A stretch of 64,000 bases of DNA from Diploscapter coronatus (Eukaryota; Nematoda; Chromadorea; Rhabditida; Rhabditidae), in contig OZ038423.1 of assembly GCA_964036155.1 (NCBI GenBank), positions 21,033,249 through 21,097,248 of the forward strand, given 5' to 3'. The notes under the pieces are model-generated. The model searched no databases and had not been told where the DNA came from. It saw nothing but the letters and a program-made list of their open reading frames with translations. The first letter of the stretch is position 1, and the number at the start of each line of letters is the position of its first letter. Below are positions 47,401-58,945 of this stretch, in pieces. The translations under genes were made by a program, and so were the position numbers.

Positions 47401-49269
47401 GTTTTCAGATCTACTGCGTTGTAGTAGTTTTGATGTATTATCGACGACTGAATGCGACAACCGATGAGTATGAAGGCAAAGATCGAATGGTCCGGTATAA
47501 AATAAATCGAATGGGAGGGCATTCGAGCAGGAGGGATCTTCTCGAATCATACGGTATCTACCTAATTTATGTGTTTGAAATTTCATGATTTGCGATGCTC
47601 AGATGGTCTTCATCGTAGCCCCGAAGTGCCGAAAGGAGGTTACCCGTACAAACCCTTAGCTCAGCCGAGTTATATTCCACCCCCATCCAAGCCCTATCCG
47701 GCTCCATATTCTCCGACTGGGGTGCCTCAAGCGCCTCTGCCCTTGCCACCTGCTTACGGAAACACTCCTTATCCCGTTTCGCCTGCTGAGGTATACGAAT
47801 GCTTTTTTGTTTTTAGTTTTAAAACCGATAATTTAGGCAACAATGCAGAGATATGATAAGGAGCCAAAAGCATCTCGGCCTGCTACTTATCATTCATCTG
47901 ATCCGGTAGCTAGCTGGGTTGAAGATCAGAAAATTCGGAGGGGTAATTTTTTCTTAGCACTTCTAAATCATTTATTCGCCGTGTTTTAGATCATATTGAT
48001 GCAAATAGTGAACCGATTTCTCCTAGTCGGCAGGTCCACGCTACAACTTATCCTGTTCAGGTGCACTATCTTCAACTAAAATTTGACGAATTTTAATTAT
48101 TTAGCACTCTCGATCAGTGCCTTCCTTGTACGATGGAACTCTAGTCTCGCATAAGGATTGTAGACATAATAAACATAGGTAATTTCCATTAAATCATTTT
48201 CGAACTTCAATAATAACAAATCTAGGAGCTCCTCTCGTCACAAGCACAGATCGAGGTCGAGAAATCGATATGACGATTCGCTTTATTATAGTTCCGAAAG
48301 CGATAGTGGTTAGAAGGAAGCAATAATTCGGTTCAAAACAAAGATTTTACAGATTTTACTCGTCGACGAGATGGTAGTCGGCGAAGACATCGAAGTCGAT
48401 CGAGATATTCCGAGTCTGAGATGACATTTGAGCCTGAACAACATAGGAGGTCGTCTCATAGGGATTCTCATAGGTATAAGCGCTTTGAATAAAAATATTT
48501 CAAGTTATGAAAGTTATGAAGACAAAACTCATAGCAGAGATGCGAGATTTTGAGTGGGTTGATTTTTTTAAAGAATAATTTCGCTGATTCAGACATTTGT
48601 TGAGATTCAGTTTTGAATTTCTAACTGTTTATCTCATATCTCATTTCTGGCTCAACGATAATAATAATAATTCCTAACATACATTTTTAGACATCGACAT
48701 GACCACAATAGGGATTCTGAGGTCCGACGGAGTGATCGACGACGAAGCTCTGGAAGGCGACATCGAGATGATGAGGAGAGGGAGAGTCAACGAAGAAGGA
48801 GAGACAGAGATAGCAGGGATGATGAAAGGCCTGGCCGGATCGGAGGCGAGAGGATTAGCAAGGAGTTGGTTGATTATGGTTACTTGAAAATCGATAAATG
48901 ATTTTAGCAGTGGCGCTGCCGACATTCCACAAGAAGGCGGCGGCACATTTCCGCTGAGCGGAGGAATCACCATTCCACAGCACATCGTCATCCCTCCATC
49001 CGCGGGAGAACGCGATCCTCATGGGAATCCGTTGCCTCAGAAATTCCAGGTAACAAATTCTCAGCCAGGAAGGAAAACGAGATAAAATATTGTAGATCAA
49101 CTCGGAAATAACCATAAACTACGATAAAAACGGCCAAATCATCCAACAAAATGGATACGCAGCTCCATCAGAAGTCAGGCAGGCGCCTGGGATAAATCAG
49201 CCAATTCCGAGAGCTACTAGTGCTCTTAGAGACGGAGGATCATATCCGAGGAGGAATGTGGTAAGTTGA
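44412..49269 (+). CDS. four-transmembrane protein with Pro-rich and RS-rich cytoplasmic tail
   Basis: Exons 44412-44480, 44972-45064, about 46167-46284, 46929-47164, 47409-47553, 47603-47790, 47837-47942, 47990-48060, 48105-48178, 48226-48308, 48353-48473, 48691-48868, 48908-49049 and 49096-49260(-49269). N-terminus MSVNACCCLSSKDS, helix 1 VGIWSLVFSLASLLLFGW, a loop of about 50 residues with Tyr-rich VPSYYESYWQSPEERYYTG, helix 2 FVIQVLCLIGAFFNMFASAG, helix 3 WFPCMITCILTSLAYCIMWW, helix 4 LAITIIEIIGVFINIYCVVV. The tail is first Pro/Tyr-rich (SYIPPPSKPYPAPYSP), then basic RS/RD-rich (RHKHRSRSRNRYDD, RRRHRSRSRYSESE, ESQRRRRDRDSRDD), then an ordinary soluble end (GGITIPQHIVIPPSAG, INSEITINYDKNGQ). 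It resembles nematode 4-TM proteins of unknown role; family not identified. The junction 48868/48908 does not keep frame (see findings). The end is either read-through VVS-stop at 49,269 or a further exon. Confidence 0.75.
45874..46069. mobile_element. mariner-like MITE in an intron of the tetraspan gene
   Basis: Terminal inverted repeats CAGGGTGTGCCAAAA and TTTTGGCGCACCCTG, about 196 bp apart end to end, preceded by TA. CAGGGTG-type ends are common in mariner-related elements. No coding sequence. Confidence 0.75.
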
Positions 49270-49318
49270 AAAATAGTCATTAAGAAATAACTTGAGATTG
49301 AGTATAAAACGCCGAAAT

Positions 49319-49610
49319 ATTGGGTCTTAGCATAAATCCTTGCCCATTTTCTTTGAAAAATTTTATATAATTTTAAATGAATAAAAACAAGTGATATATC
49401 AATGATAATGAAGGGTGGTTATCGGTAATTTATTGGACTGAAATCTAAATCCACTATCTCACGAAAAGGCGAAAGCTGAAATATTGAAGCACTATGCATG
49501 GTATGCTAAGGAATTGCTTTACAATATACCACAAGTCTTCCGGCATTAGCCCAGAACTATCTTGGAAAAACGTAAAAGGAAGTGGACAAGAACTTACGTT
49601 AAGACCCAAT
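49319..49610. mobile_element. MITE with ATTGGGTCTTA ends
   Basis: Inverted ends ATTGGGTCTTAGCATAAATC and its partner closing with TTAAGACCCAAT match over about 36 bases with a few differences. 292 bp, non-coding, just past the tetraspan gene. Confidence 0.75.
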
Positions 49611-52600
49611 AATTAGAATGAAGTTGAATCTTACGTTATTTCATCATATCATGAAATGATAAGATATTCAAACAACGTTCATGATAATGTTTAAATTATT
49701 TGAATTATTATTTGATTTAGATGTCCATACAGTCGAATGTCTAATAATTAGACATTCTTAGTAAAAGTGCTAGATTCATCATTTTGTTTCTGCCCGTCAA
49801 AATGTCCGATAAACTCAGAGTTTACCTGTGATCTCCTTCTATTCACTCGTCCAAATTCCCTTTCACTCCATTCATTTATGCGATTATCTTCCATTTTGTT
49901 CCTGCCAAATCTGCATTGAAAATTCCTATTTTTCATTCGAGCATTTACTTATTTTTATTACTGCTTTTATGTAATTATTTGGCAACGCCCGAATATGAGA
50001 CGATTTTGTTGAATTTTTATAGAGGAAACTCAGCCCTGCAGTTTTTCAACAGTATGATTTTCATATTCGGTTACTTCACTGCTTTCAAAGCATTATCATT
50101 CACCTCATTGCTGCTGCCATTTGCATATATTTATCTGTGTGATTTCATTATTCCTCCATTTCACTTCAATCATTAACCGGTTCGATGTCCAAATCCATGA
50201 ATTGCTAACTGTAAATCTACACAATCATTCAGCATTTCTGATGAAAATTCCATATTGACAACAAGTTGATTTGTATTTTATGAATACATTATTTGAACTG
50301 AAAAATTGGGCAATTTCTATATCAAATGAAAGACCAATGAAACTATGCTGGGTAAATCATGGAGTTTTTTCCCCAAAATTTACTTGTTCATAAATTTGAG
50401 ACTGCAGCATTGCTAATGCAGAAACTTTACCTTGAGAATATCCATGTATGAATAAAAGTAAAACATGGATAACCCAGAACTAAGTGGTTGATCTGTAAAT
50501 GTACAAAAGTTTTTCTTGTATTTATGCAGATGAATTAACTACTTCAATTTTTAAGAAGACTCTTTACCTTTTCCTTCATTAAGTGACTGTTTGACCCATT
50601 CTACGGCAGTCGTATGGCGATTTCCCTTTCTCCACCTTCCACTCCCCTTCCCTTATCCCTTCATAATCCCCTCATTCTCCTTCTAACAATCACCTGCAAT
50701 CCCTCGATCTTCGACCCTGTCCGAGTTTTCTTTCTCCTCTAATCTATAGCCTTTTTTACATCCAGACAACAGGCTCATGGATTCGGGATTCTTCCAGTCG
50801 ACTTCATGCGATTTACCGTCTTTTCTAGCCATCGCCTGAAATCTTCGATTCAGCCTGTTTTTTTCATTTTTAATTCCGACTTTGTCTCCAGACAGTCGGC
50901 TCATAGATTTTAGAGTCCTTCCAGTCGATTTCATACGATATGCCTGTTTTTATCCACTCATTCACTTTAACTGACTTGTTTCGCTCCTCGATTCAAACCA
51001 GTTGAAAGTGAGGGCAAATCCCCGACTGACCCACCCACCACCAACCTCCAACCACGCAGAAGCAAATCTTCAAAGTTATGATTCAGTCGAGTGAGTTTGA
51101 TAATTTGAGGATATTGTTCTCTTTATCCTCGTATCCGGTTTGATTTTTATTTAGAAATGCTTTCAAAATATTAACGATAGCTGATTTTCTGACAATACTT
51201 TTTTCTTGGATCTGTCCTTAATGTCCTTTGACGTTTGACGTCAGAATCTATGCATTTTTAGAAAAGGTAATCAAAAGTGTAAAAACATCGATATCCCACT
51301 TATTCGATAATGAAATTCAACATCCGCCGCTTTTACGTCTTCACTCTACGTGCCGTAACCTTAGGTAACCTTTATCCTCTTCTTTTCATTGGAGGGCGAT
51401 GGATAAAAGACTTTTTCTGCCTTCGATTGGCTGTTTCTGTTTTATCTATCAATAGCCAGTTCTTCAAGTCATCTTCTTTCCTTTCCTCTTCCACTCCAGG
51501 CACTGGCTATGTCAGCAGTCAACCCTGTCTATTCCTCAGGCAGCGCATCTTCCCTTATCCCTCTAGCTTCTCATCTGCTTCTTTATCGATATCTGTTAGC
51601 CCTCATCATATCTCCTTCAAATCACCGTCTGTTACCGATAGTGCGATTTTTCGCACTGTAATAACACATCCATTTATCCCCCTCGACTTCCCAATTCCTT
51701 ATGAAGAAGTTTGATCTTCATGATTCAATTATCTCCAGATATTTGTTGATCGACGATAATCGTTTACTGCTTAGTGATCACGATACGTTGATATACATTT
51801 TCTCGGTTGAAGAATATTTGCTTCATCAAGATTTTGTTCCTATGGAAGTTATCTGGTCACTCCATATATGATTTACCGGTGATTTTTACTTTGGTATTTC
51901 GAAAGCCTTTCCAAAGCACTAGACAGATACATGTTTGGGTTTCTCTCTACTGGCAAAAAACTGTTATCCTCTGTTGCATCGAAACAGTCGGCATGATGCA
52001 GATAAAATGCTGTCTCATTATTGCGATGCAGTTTCTGACTATCTTGGATGCGGCGTCATAATCCCTGCATTCTACCTGGAAGGCGTCAAGATCTGCCATT
52101 CCAGCGTCATTCCCCTCTCCACTTATTCATCCATCCATCCATTCATTCATTCATAGTCATGCCCATCAATCTACAAATCTACAATCCCTCCTTACATATC
52201 TCATTTCTCATTGTAACATTGCAGCTTTCGTTGTTTTTCTTCAATTGCAATCTAATTTGATAAATCTCGCTCGAATTTTCTTGTTTTTCTCGATTTTACT
52301 TTCGATATATGTCCTCACGTCTCTCGAACTGAACTGAACTTCGTAAACTTCTATTTCAATCGCTTTATTCCTTTATTCGCAGCCCCTTCTTTTTGTTGTC
52401 GACTCTCGATTTGTAATATCCGTGAGTTTAATTTGAATCGGCGAACTGTGTGTTGACGTTCATTCAAATGTCTCTACCTACTTCTTCTTCAAGATTCAAG
52501 ATTTCGTTTGGAAGTCGTTTAAGACTTTCATTCTTTATTAGGTGTGATTTGTGAGATATTGTTATTGAATATTAGCCTCCGAAATGAGTTTACTCTTTCG

Positions 52601-54439
52601 ATCGAAATTCTGTGGTTCCAAATCTATTCGAAATAACATTTCCGACGAAAAAATTGGCAGCGAAGATCATCTTTAATTTGCCATTATCCTAAGATCGATT
52701 TCAATCTAGCCATAACGATGATAAATCTAAACTTTAGTTTAGAAGTAATTGGAACTTCCCCAATTTCAACTAAATATTATTGGTCTATCTGGCGAACTGA
52801 TCACAATGATTAACATTCTCAAATTCTCCATATTTCGCATACTCTCACGATGTTTGAACTTGTCAAAGTTAGTAATAAGGAACTAAAATGATAGAAACCA
52901 GAAATAAATATGGTTTTATTTTGTAATCACTGATCTGTTAATCAGCGATAAATAATTATCTTTCTGCCACCCTGCTGCCCCTGTCTTTTCACCCCCATTT
53001 TTGTGTCTTTTGATCCTCAGAATCACACGATTGGTTTGCGCATTTTGCGAGTCCTTTTATAATCGAATTGAAATGAATCAAGCAGGGATCTGGATGCGTT
53101 TTGTATGAATTGCGCAGTGGATTTAAGCGAGAAAAGGAGGGGCACGCGACAAACCAAACTGAGAAACGAAGAAAGGCAGGAATAGCGAGAATCGGAATTG
53201 GAATAAGAGAAGGAGAAGGGATAAGAAAAAAGAAAGAAATGATTAGCTGCAAACCTGCTGGCATACCACTTTCGCCTGACCATTCTTCATCAATTCTGTT
53301 TTTTATCAATATTTTTATATCCATAATTTCTATTTGAGAGAAAGTTGATCAGATCAAAAATTCACAATTCCCCCAAATATCCGTCCTTGCATTTCCTTAA
53401 AGAAATATTCGCTTCCATTAGAAAAATAGCTTCATCGATTCATTAAAAGTGTCATCCGGTCGACCACTCCACATGCCATCTGCATCATCTTTATGGACTG
53501 TATATTTACATTGCTGAAATATGCCGTCTTTTTTTTCCAAAAACTGCCTCCTTCAGACAATTTGCCAATATAAATTTTAAAATTAGCACTTATTCTACTT
53601 CGATGTTCATAAGCCGCATTTGACAAATCATATAACTATTGGCAGGTTTTCTCAAGATTTACCTGTTCCCGTCCCAGATTTTAAAATTCCCATCCGTTCC
53701 TGTCCCAGAAAAATATAATTTTGAGAAAACTTGACTATCGAAGAAAAAACCCTTATCAAAATTTCATGAATAGATTCATTCCGTGCGAAACACGATAATC
53801 CCAAGAAACTTGTTTTTTTCTCTAAAATATTGCATATCTACTAGCATATAAAAATGTTTACAGTCGAAAAACCCATGCAACCATGGATGATTTCCAATTT
53901 CGTGATTGTCTTGTCCATTTTTTCCCTCTTTTTCTCTCTGTCAATCTCGTTCTCTATCAATTATCCGGTTTATTTTCTTGGCAAAACTGCCTGTAGTGTC
54001 TAGTGCGAATGGTAGCTTCTTGCCAGTCATTCTGCCAAAGATCTCTTCTCCTCTCTTTGCTTTTCTGTTTTTATTATCTCATTTCCTATTGCGTCATAGT
54101 TTAGTAGTTTCAATTTTTATGTAATTGTTGATCTTGACTCTTTATTCTTATTTTACTTAAGAAAATCAGAAATATCATAGTTTCACCTTTAGAAAAATAC
54201 GAAATCCAAATCTATCTTCAACCTTTTACGATGAACATAATTCTTGTTCCTCATTACCCCTAATTCTGTGTTTGAAATCGCATTTTGGACGTTTCTTATG
54301 AAAATATTATGCGAATAGTGTCACATCTTTTTTAGGATCTATTTATCGGCGTCTATAAATTCCAAACCATAAGGATATTTTCTTCTCCGTATATTGATTT
54401 CGTTCGACGATTTGATGTAGTGACCATTGTGCAAATGCA
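49611..54439. other. long intergenic stretch, no supported gene
   Basis: Mixed AT-rich and pyrimidine-rich sequence. Two related 61-base blocks, at 50,760-50,821 and 50,886-50,946 (CCAGACA..GGCTCAT..CTTCCAGTCGA), form a short direct repeat. A frame at 51,310-51,714 and an alternative one beginning MSAVNPVYSSGSASS near 51,509 were examined, but neither could be linked to neighbouring exons. A short run of CATT/CATC repeats lies at 52,128-52,155. Confidence 0.45.
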
Positions 54440-57400
54440 ATGAATGGCACCGTAGAGCTGATTCCATTTCTCAATCGAATCTTCTCCAACACCTCACTCG
54501 GACATCGATTGCTTGAACGGTAAGCTTCGAGATGTATATTATACTATAAGATTTACCAACATTTTTAGCTTGAATATTTTTATATGAAACACAAAAGTTG
54601 AGCGAATTTATGTTCTTGCTTCGAAGTGTTTTGAATTTTCTTTATCCGCGTTCGAGATTTCAAGCTATTTTTCCTTTGTACTTTTCCAATTCAATCTTTA
54701 CACATTTTCGCTGACGAATTGAATTTTACAGCAAGGTAACTTTGTTTTTATACAAATCCTTTGTCCCGAATAATCTCTAGTTTCGAGAGCGATGTCTGAC
54801 TTTTCGTTTCTTTCGGCAATCGAGATGTTGTCTATTTATGAGATGGATATTTTTGTCGTTAGCATCTCAAATCGGGTCAACCATCTCAAGGAAAAAGAAG
54901 GATTTGAAAGATGAAATCTTGAGGTGTGAATAAATGAAGAACGTGAATAATAAGCATTCGTGACGAAGGACAAGGATAAAATGGCAGAGTGGCAGAGATG
55001 ATGAAACGAGATAAGGATTTAGACTAACAATCGACAATCTGAGACATGCCTTCTACCTCATTTCGCCCTATGAAACGGCAGTCCCCACAGTTGGACAAGT
55101 TCCCAATTATAACATCGAGGTGAATATGAATATTTACAGACAGAAATTGCAAACAAAGAAACCAAAATCTCGAATCAAGTTTGTAGAAATTCAATTTCAT
55201 ATATGATTTCAATCATTTAACACTTCACATAGCATGATATAGAAGAGAAATTTACGATTAGGATTACACCTGAAGGATAAATTACCGAAATCCTTTTAGT
55301 TTTAAGGTTGTATATGCATATTCACAAATCTTCGAAATGTACTAATTTTAATTCAAAAACTTACAAATTATAGGTCTCGACCTGGTGGTTCGTATTTCTC
55401 TTCCTGGAATTCCTGATTCTGTTCATAAGTGGTCATGAAGATCGGTTTGCGATGAACGACACAATCACTTCTGTCTGTGCGGGGATGCTCAGTCAATGCT
55501 TCAAGTCGACATTCTCTGCGTTCTTTATGCGTATATCTTTGTGTTCAGATTTGGCGGTCGAACGATAGCCATATTTCTCTATGTGTATATTTGGAATAGT
55601 TTTCGACTGATGGAGTTGCCGTGGGACTCTCCATGGACGTGGATTTTATGTCTTTTCGCACAGGATTTCATGTATTATCTAGGACATCGAGCTGTACATG
55701 GTAAGTTTACAATATTCGCGAGAAGTTCCTTTTCACACAAACTAATTTTACAGTCTCAATCGGAAAACAACGAAAAATTTTCATATTTCAATTTTCAAGC
55801 TACTATTTTACAGAACTAGGCTTTTTCTGGGGCCTGCACACAATTCACCATTCCTCGGAATACTATAACTTTTCGACAGCGCTTCGTCAAGCTGCGATAC
55901 AAGATGCGGGTCTCGCTATTTATGATGTTTTACAGGTACTTGTCAAAATGAAACTATCTTCGAAAATTTGTATTTCATTTAGGCATTTTTCATTCCTCCT
56001 CCGATTTTTCTAGTGCATCGCTATTTTAGCGAAATTTTTCAATTTATCATGCATACGAGTGTGAGTTTATTTATTTTTATATGATTTTGATTTTTATCGC
56101 GATTTTTCTTTTAGTTAATAGGCGATATGGGCCCACTAGGTTACGTCTTCAACACACCTAGTCATCACCGAGTGCATCATGGAAGGAATCCCTATTGCAT
56201 TGACAAGAACTTTGGTGGAGTATTCATAATTTGGGATAGGGTAAGAAAATTCGTTGCTACAACACCTTTATGAAATTGGTATTGTGTCAGTTGGATTGAG
56301 TACATTGTGGATGAAGGTACGTAATAACGCGTAAGCTAAAGTAGACAGAGTGGGGTGCGCAAATGAGTCGGCGATTTCCAATAAAATGTTCACTCTTCCA
56401 TTGTCTGTTCAAAAAGTCTTATCTACGCTTCACTCTGCGTACTTTCGTTTACGCGATAATGTGTATTTTATCCACACTTTACTCGATTTAGCCAACACTA
56501 TCTGAAAATTATCTAGCTTTGTATCAGTGAGAACGAGTAAAAAATCACCGGTTGAGTTAAATTGAAATCGGTATCAAAGTTGCGTTCAAGCCCTCGCTAC
56601 AAGTCATTACTAATTTCATTGAAGTCATAACGTTTTTTTTTTAGATGTTTGGGACGTTTGAAGCGGAAAGGAAGGACGACCCGCCCATTTACGGTCTCGT
56701 TCACAACGAGAAAACATTCAACCAGCTATGGTTGCAAGTAGATAACTATCTAACGAAATGAATAATAACTGAACATTGCAGTTCCACGTTATTTGGGAGC
56801 TTCTCTTCTTCAAAGGACAAATGAAAGACAAGAAAGGGGAGCCCATATTTCCCGGAATTGCTAATAAGGCAAGAACAGTAGAATAACATACTGCATTAGT
56901 TCGATCTCAATTATTAAGGAATTTATATCGGTCGATTTTTTTTTCATAATTAGAGATCGACAAAAGTACGAATTCGAATTTATATTTAAAAAAAAGAGTG
57001 ATTTTCATCGATCCAAAACTAGGAAGGATGATTGTCAGAAATCTCCAATGATCAATTCTCCAAAAAGCTTTCTTCATAATTTTGTACCCCTAACTTGAAT
57101 TTTATACAAATTTTTGATGTTTGCAATGACGCCACAACTATATGATTTGATTCTTGCGATTTACCCTGTATATTATTTTTTCATCTGACGAAAGTGCTCC
57201 CTAGTCTTGCACCAATTCAAATTCAATATTGATTGGTTCAGAATGCATATAAAATATCACTTTTCTTCAGTTTATACTATGAACCTCCGATTGCCCGACG
57301 AAAATGAAAAATTACGCATTTTTCATACGCGCAAAAATAAGGAAGTGGACATTTAGACATACGCACTGCCTTACATACTTTGTTGAAGAAGTAATAGAGA

Positions 57401-58141
57401 AAAGAGAAATAGGATACGCGTGAAAGTAGTGAATAAGTTTTATATGCGCACTTCCTTATTTGGCGCGTATGGAAAATGCGTAATTTATCATTTTCATCAA
57501 GTAATTGAAAGTCCGCAATATTAGTTGTTTATTATTACAGATCAAAGCGGCTCTGTATCCGCCTGGGTGGTTTCCGGGAGTTGCTGTGGAGCCATTTTTC
57601 CACTGGATGACGATGAAGAACCCATCCGAAGGAGTGCCAGACCCCGAGAGACCTGTCGTGAAGTACAACCCCTCGCTGTCGTGGCCTTGGAGAGCCTACA
57701 TCTCTGCGCATTTCGTGCTGCTGCTTTGCATTTTCTTCCATTTCGAATACGATCGACCGACTTTGTCCTGGGCCGATTTTTCCGCGAAGATCGCCTTTTT
57801 CGTCCTCACGATGCAGTCTTTCGGATCGTTTTTCGATCGGAGGTAACAGGCTATTGGTTAAGTTGGATTGGAAGGTAATTACACGAACGATTAGGTGGTT
57901 TGCGCCTTACCTGGAGATATCCCGCTGCCTGGGCGTGCTGGTCTATTATCTAGTCCTTATGTTCGATCACATCGGGCCCGGAGCACACCGGCTGTCCATT
58001 TGTTCTCTGCACGTCATATCGGCCATAATATGCATAACCTATTGCATAGTCACGGTAAACAGTCACAAAATGATGAATTTTTGGCTAAGAGACGAATGTT
58101 CAGAAGATTCAAAAGATGAAAAAGCAAAAAGTCGCCGATAA
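54440..58141 (+). CDS. agmo-1: alkylglycerol monooxygenase (504 aa)
   Basis: Membrane di-iron, tetrahydrobiopterin-dependent enzyme that cleaves the ether bond of alkylglycerols. Exons 54440-54519, 55023-55119, 55374-55504, 55549-55700, 55814-55935, 55983-56060, 56115-56240, 56645-56737, 56782-56868, 57541-57842 and 57895-58141; phases agree. The fatty-acid-hydroxylase His boxes are complete: HRAVH (149-153), [18 protein letters not shown] (162-166 start) and [20 protein letters not shown] (237-242). [13 protein letters not shown] before the first box and [14 protein letters not shown] after the last are AGMO-type. Membrane helices flank the core, and a C-terminal half with several helices ([19 protein letters not shown] and a last one near [15 protein letters not shown]) ends in a charged tail. 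The intron after 56868 appears to be a GC-AG intron (AAG|GCAAGA); a GT alternative nine bases later (ACA|GTAGAA) would add ART. Convergent with the TWK channel gene. Confidence 0.95.
56318..56465. mobile_element. short MITE in an AGMO intron
   Basis: Imperfect inverted ends: TACGTAATAACGCGTAAGC on the left against the complement of ..TTTACGCGATAATGTGTA on the right, about 148 bp overall. Non-coding, decayed. Confidence 0.5.
57297..57498. mobile_element. MITE with 50-base inverted ends in an AGMO intron
   Basis: GACGAAAATGAAAAATTACG at the left pairs with ..CGTAATTTATCATTTTCATC at the right; the match runs on through CATACGCGC and AATAAGGAAGTG. 202 bp, non-coding. Confidence 0.75.
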
Positions 58142-58945
58142 ACAGAATAATAATAATACGGAAAAGCGAAAAGAAATTGCAGTTTCAGTGAGTCAATTTA
58201 CGATATTATTTATTTTACACTAATAAGAACATCTGATAAAGATCGAGCGATTAAAATAAGATAAACGTCACAAATTTACACGTATGAGATCATCGCATAG
58301 TTTATCGTCTTGGTTAAATAGAAAAATTTCGTTTATTAAATGCGCAACACTTACGCGAATATCTACAGATATGCGTACAATGGTCACTAATCGATTCTTT
58401 TATTTGCGATTGACAACCATGCTCCGCATGTCCACAGAAATTCGAACAAAGGACGCGCAATTTAACACTAAACGAACTTTTTCTATTTGGCCAAGACAAT
58501 ACTACTGATTTCGCGAGATTTCAATGATCTGAACATGATTTCGATACCAAATTCGTTACGAAATGCACATCGTGCATATACAGATTGATGTGTAATTTGT
58601 TGTCTCAGTTGCTTGATGTTCAATCATAAAACTAGAAAAATTTAGATGGTGTCTGATGGAAAAATACTCGATCCGTCAAACGAAATACGGACCAATCAAA
58701 AACAGGGTTAATTTATTAGTCTGTAGGAAGTCGAGTCAATAGTGTTAATGTTGTTAGTCTGTTGTTACAAAGGAATCATGAGATCTGAAAACGCGAATTA
58801 ATAAAATCCTAATAAAGTCTAAATTATTGAAGATTGTTTTTGAAAATTGCAATAAAATGCGAAAGTTTACAAAAATTTCTGTTCACTAACGAAATAACAA
58901 AATAGGCTAGTTGGTATAGATTAACACAGTTAATCTTTTTGCAGG
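58142..58945. other. 3' region between convergent AGMO and TWK genes
   Basis: AT-rich, with AATAAA-like signals for both strands (for instance AATAAG/AATAAA near 58,220 and 58,850). No gene seen. Confidence 0.45.

Noticed and set aside
51310..51714. 134-aa frame upstream of AGMO
   Set aside because: No family features, pyrimidine-rich, and no splice partner.
56869..56880. GT donor (ACA|GTAGAA) instead of the GC donor in AGMO
   Set aside because: Possible, but the GC site fits the donor consensus better; kept as an alternative in the AGMO entry.
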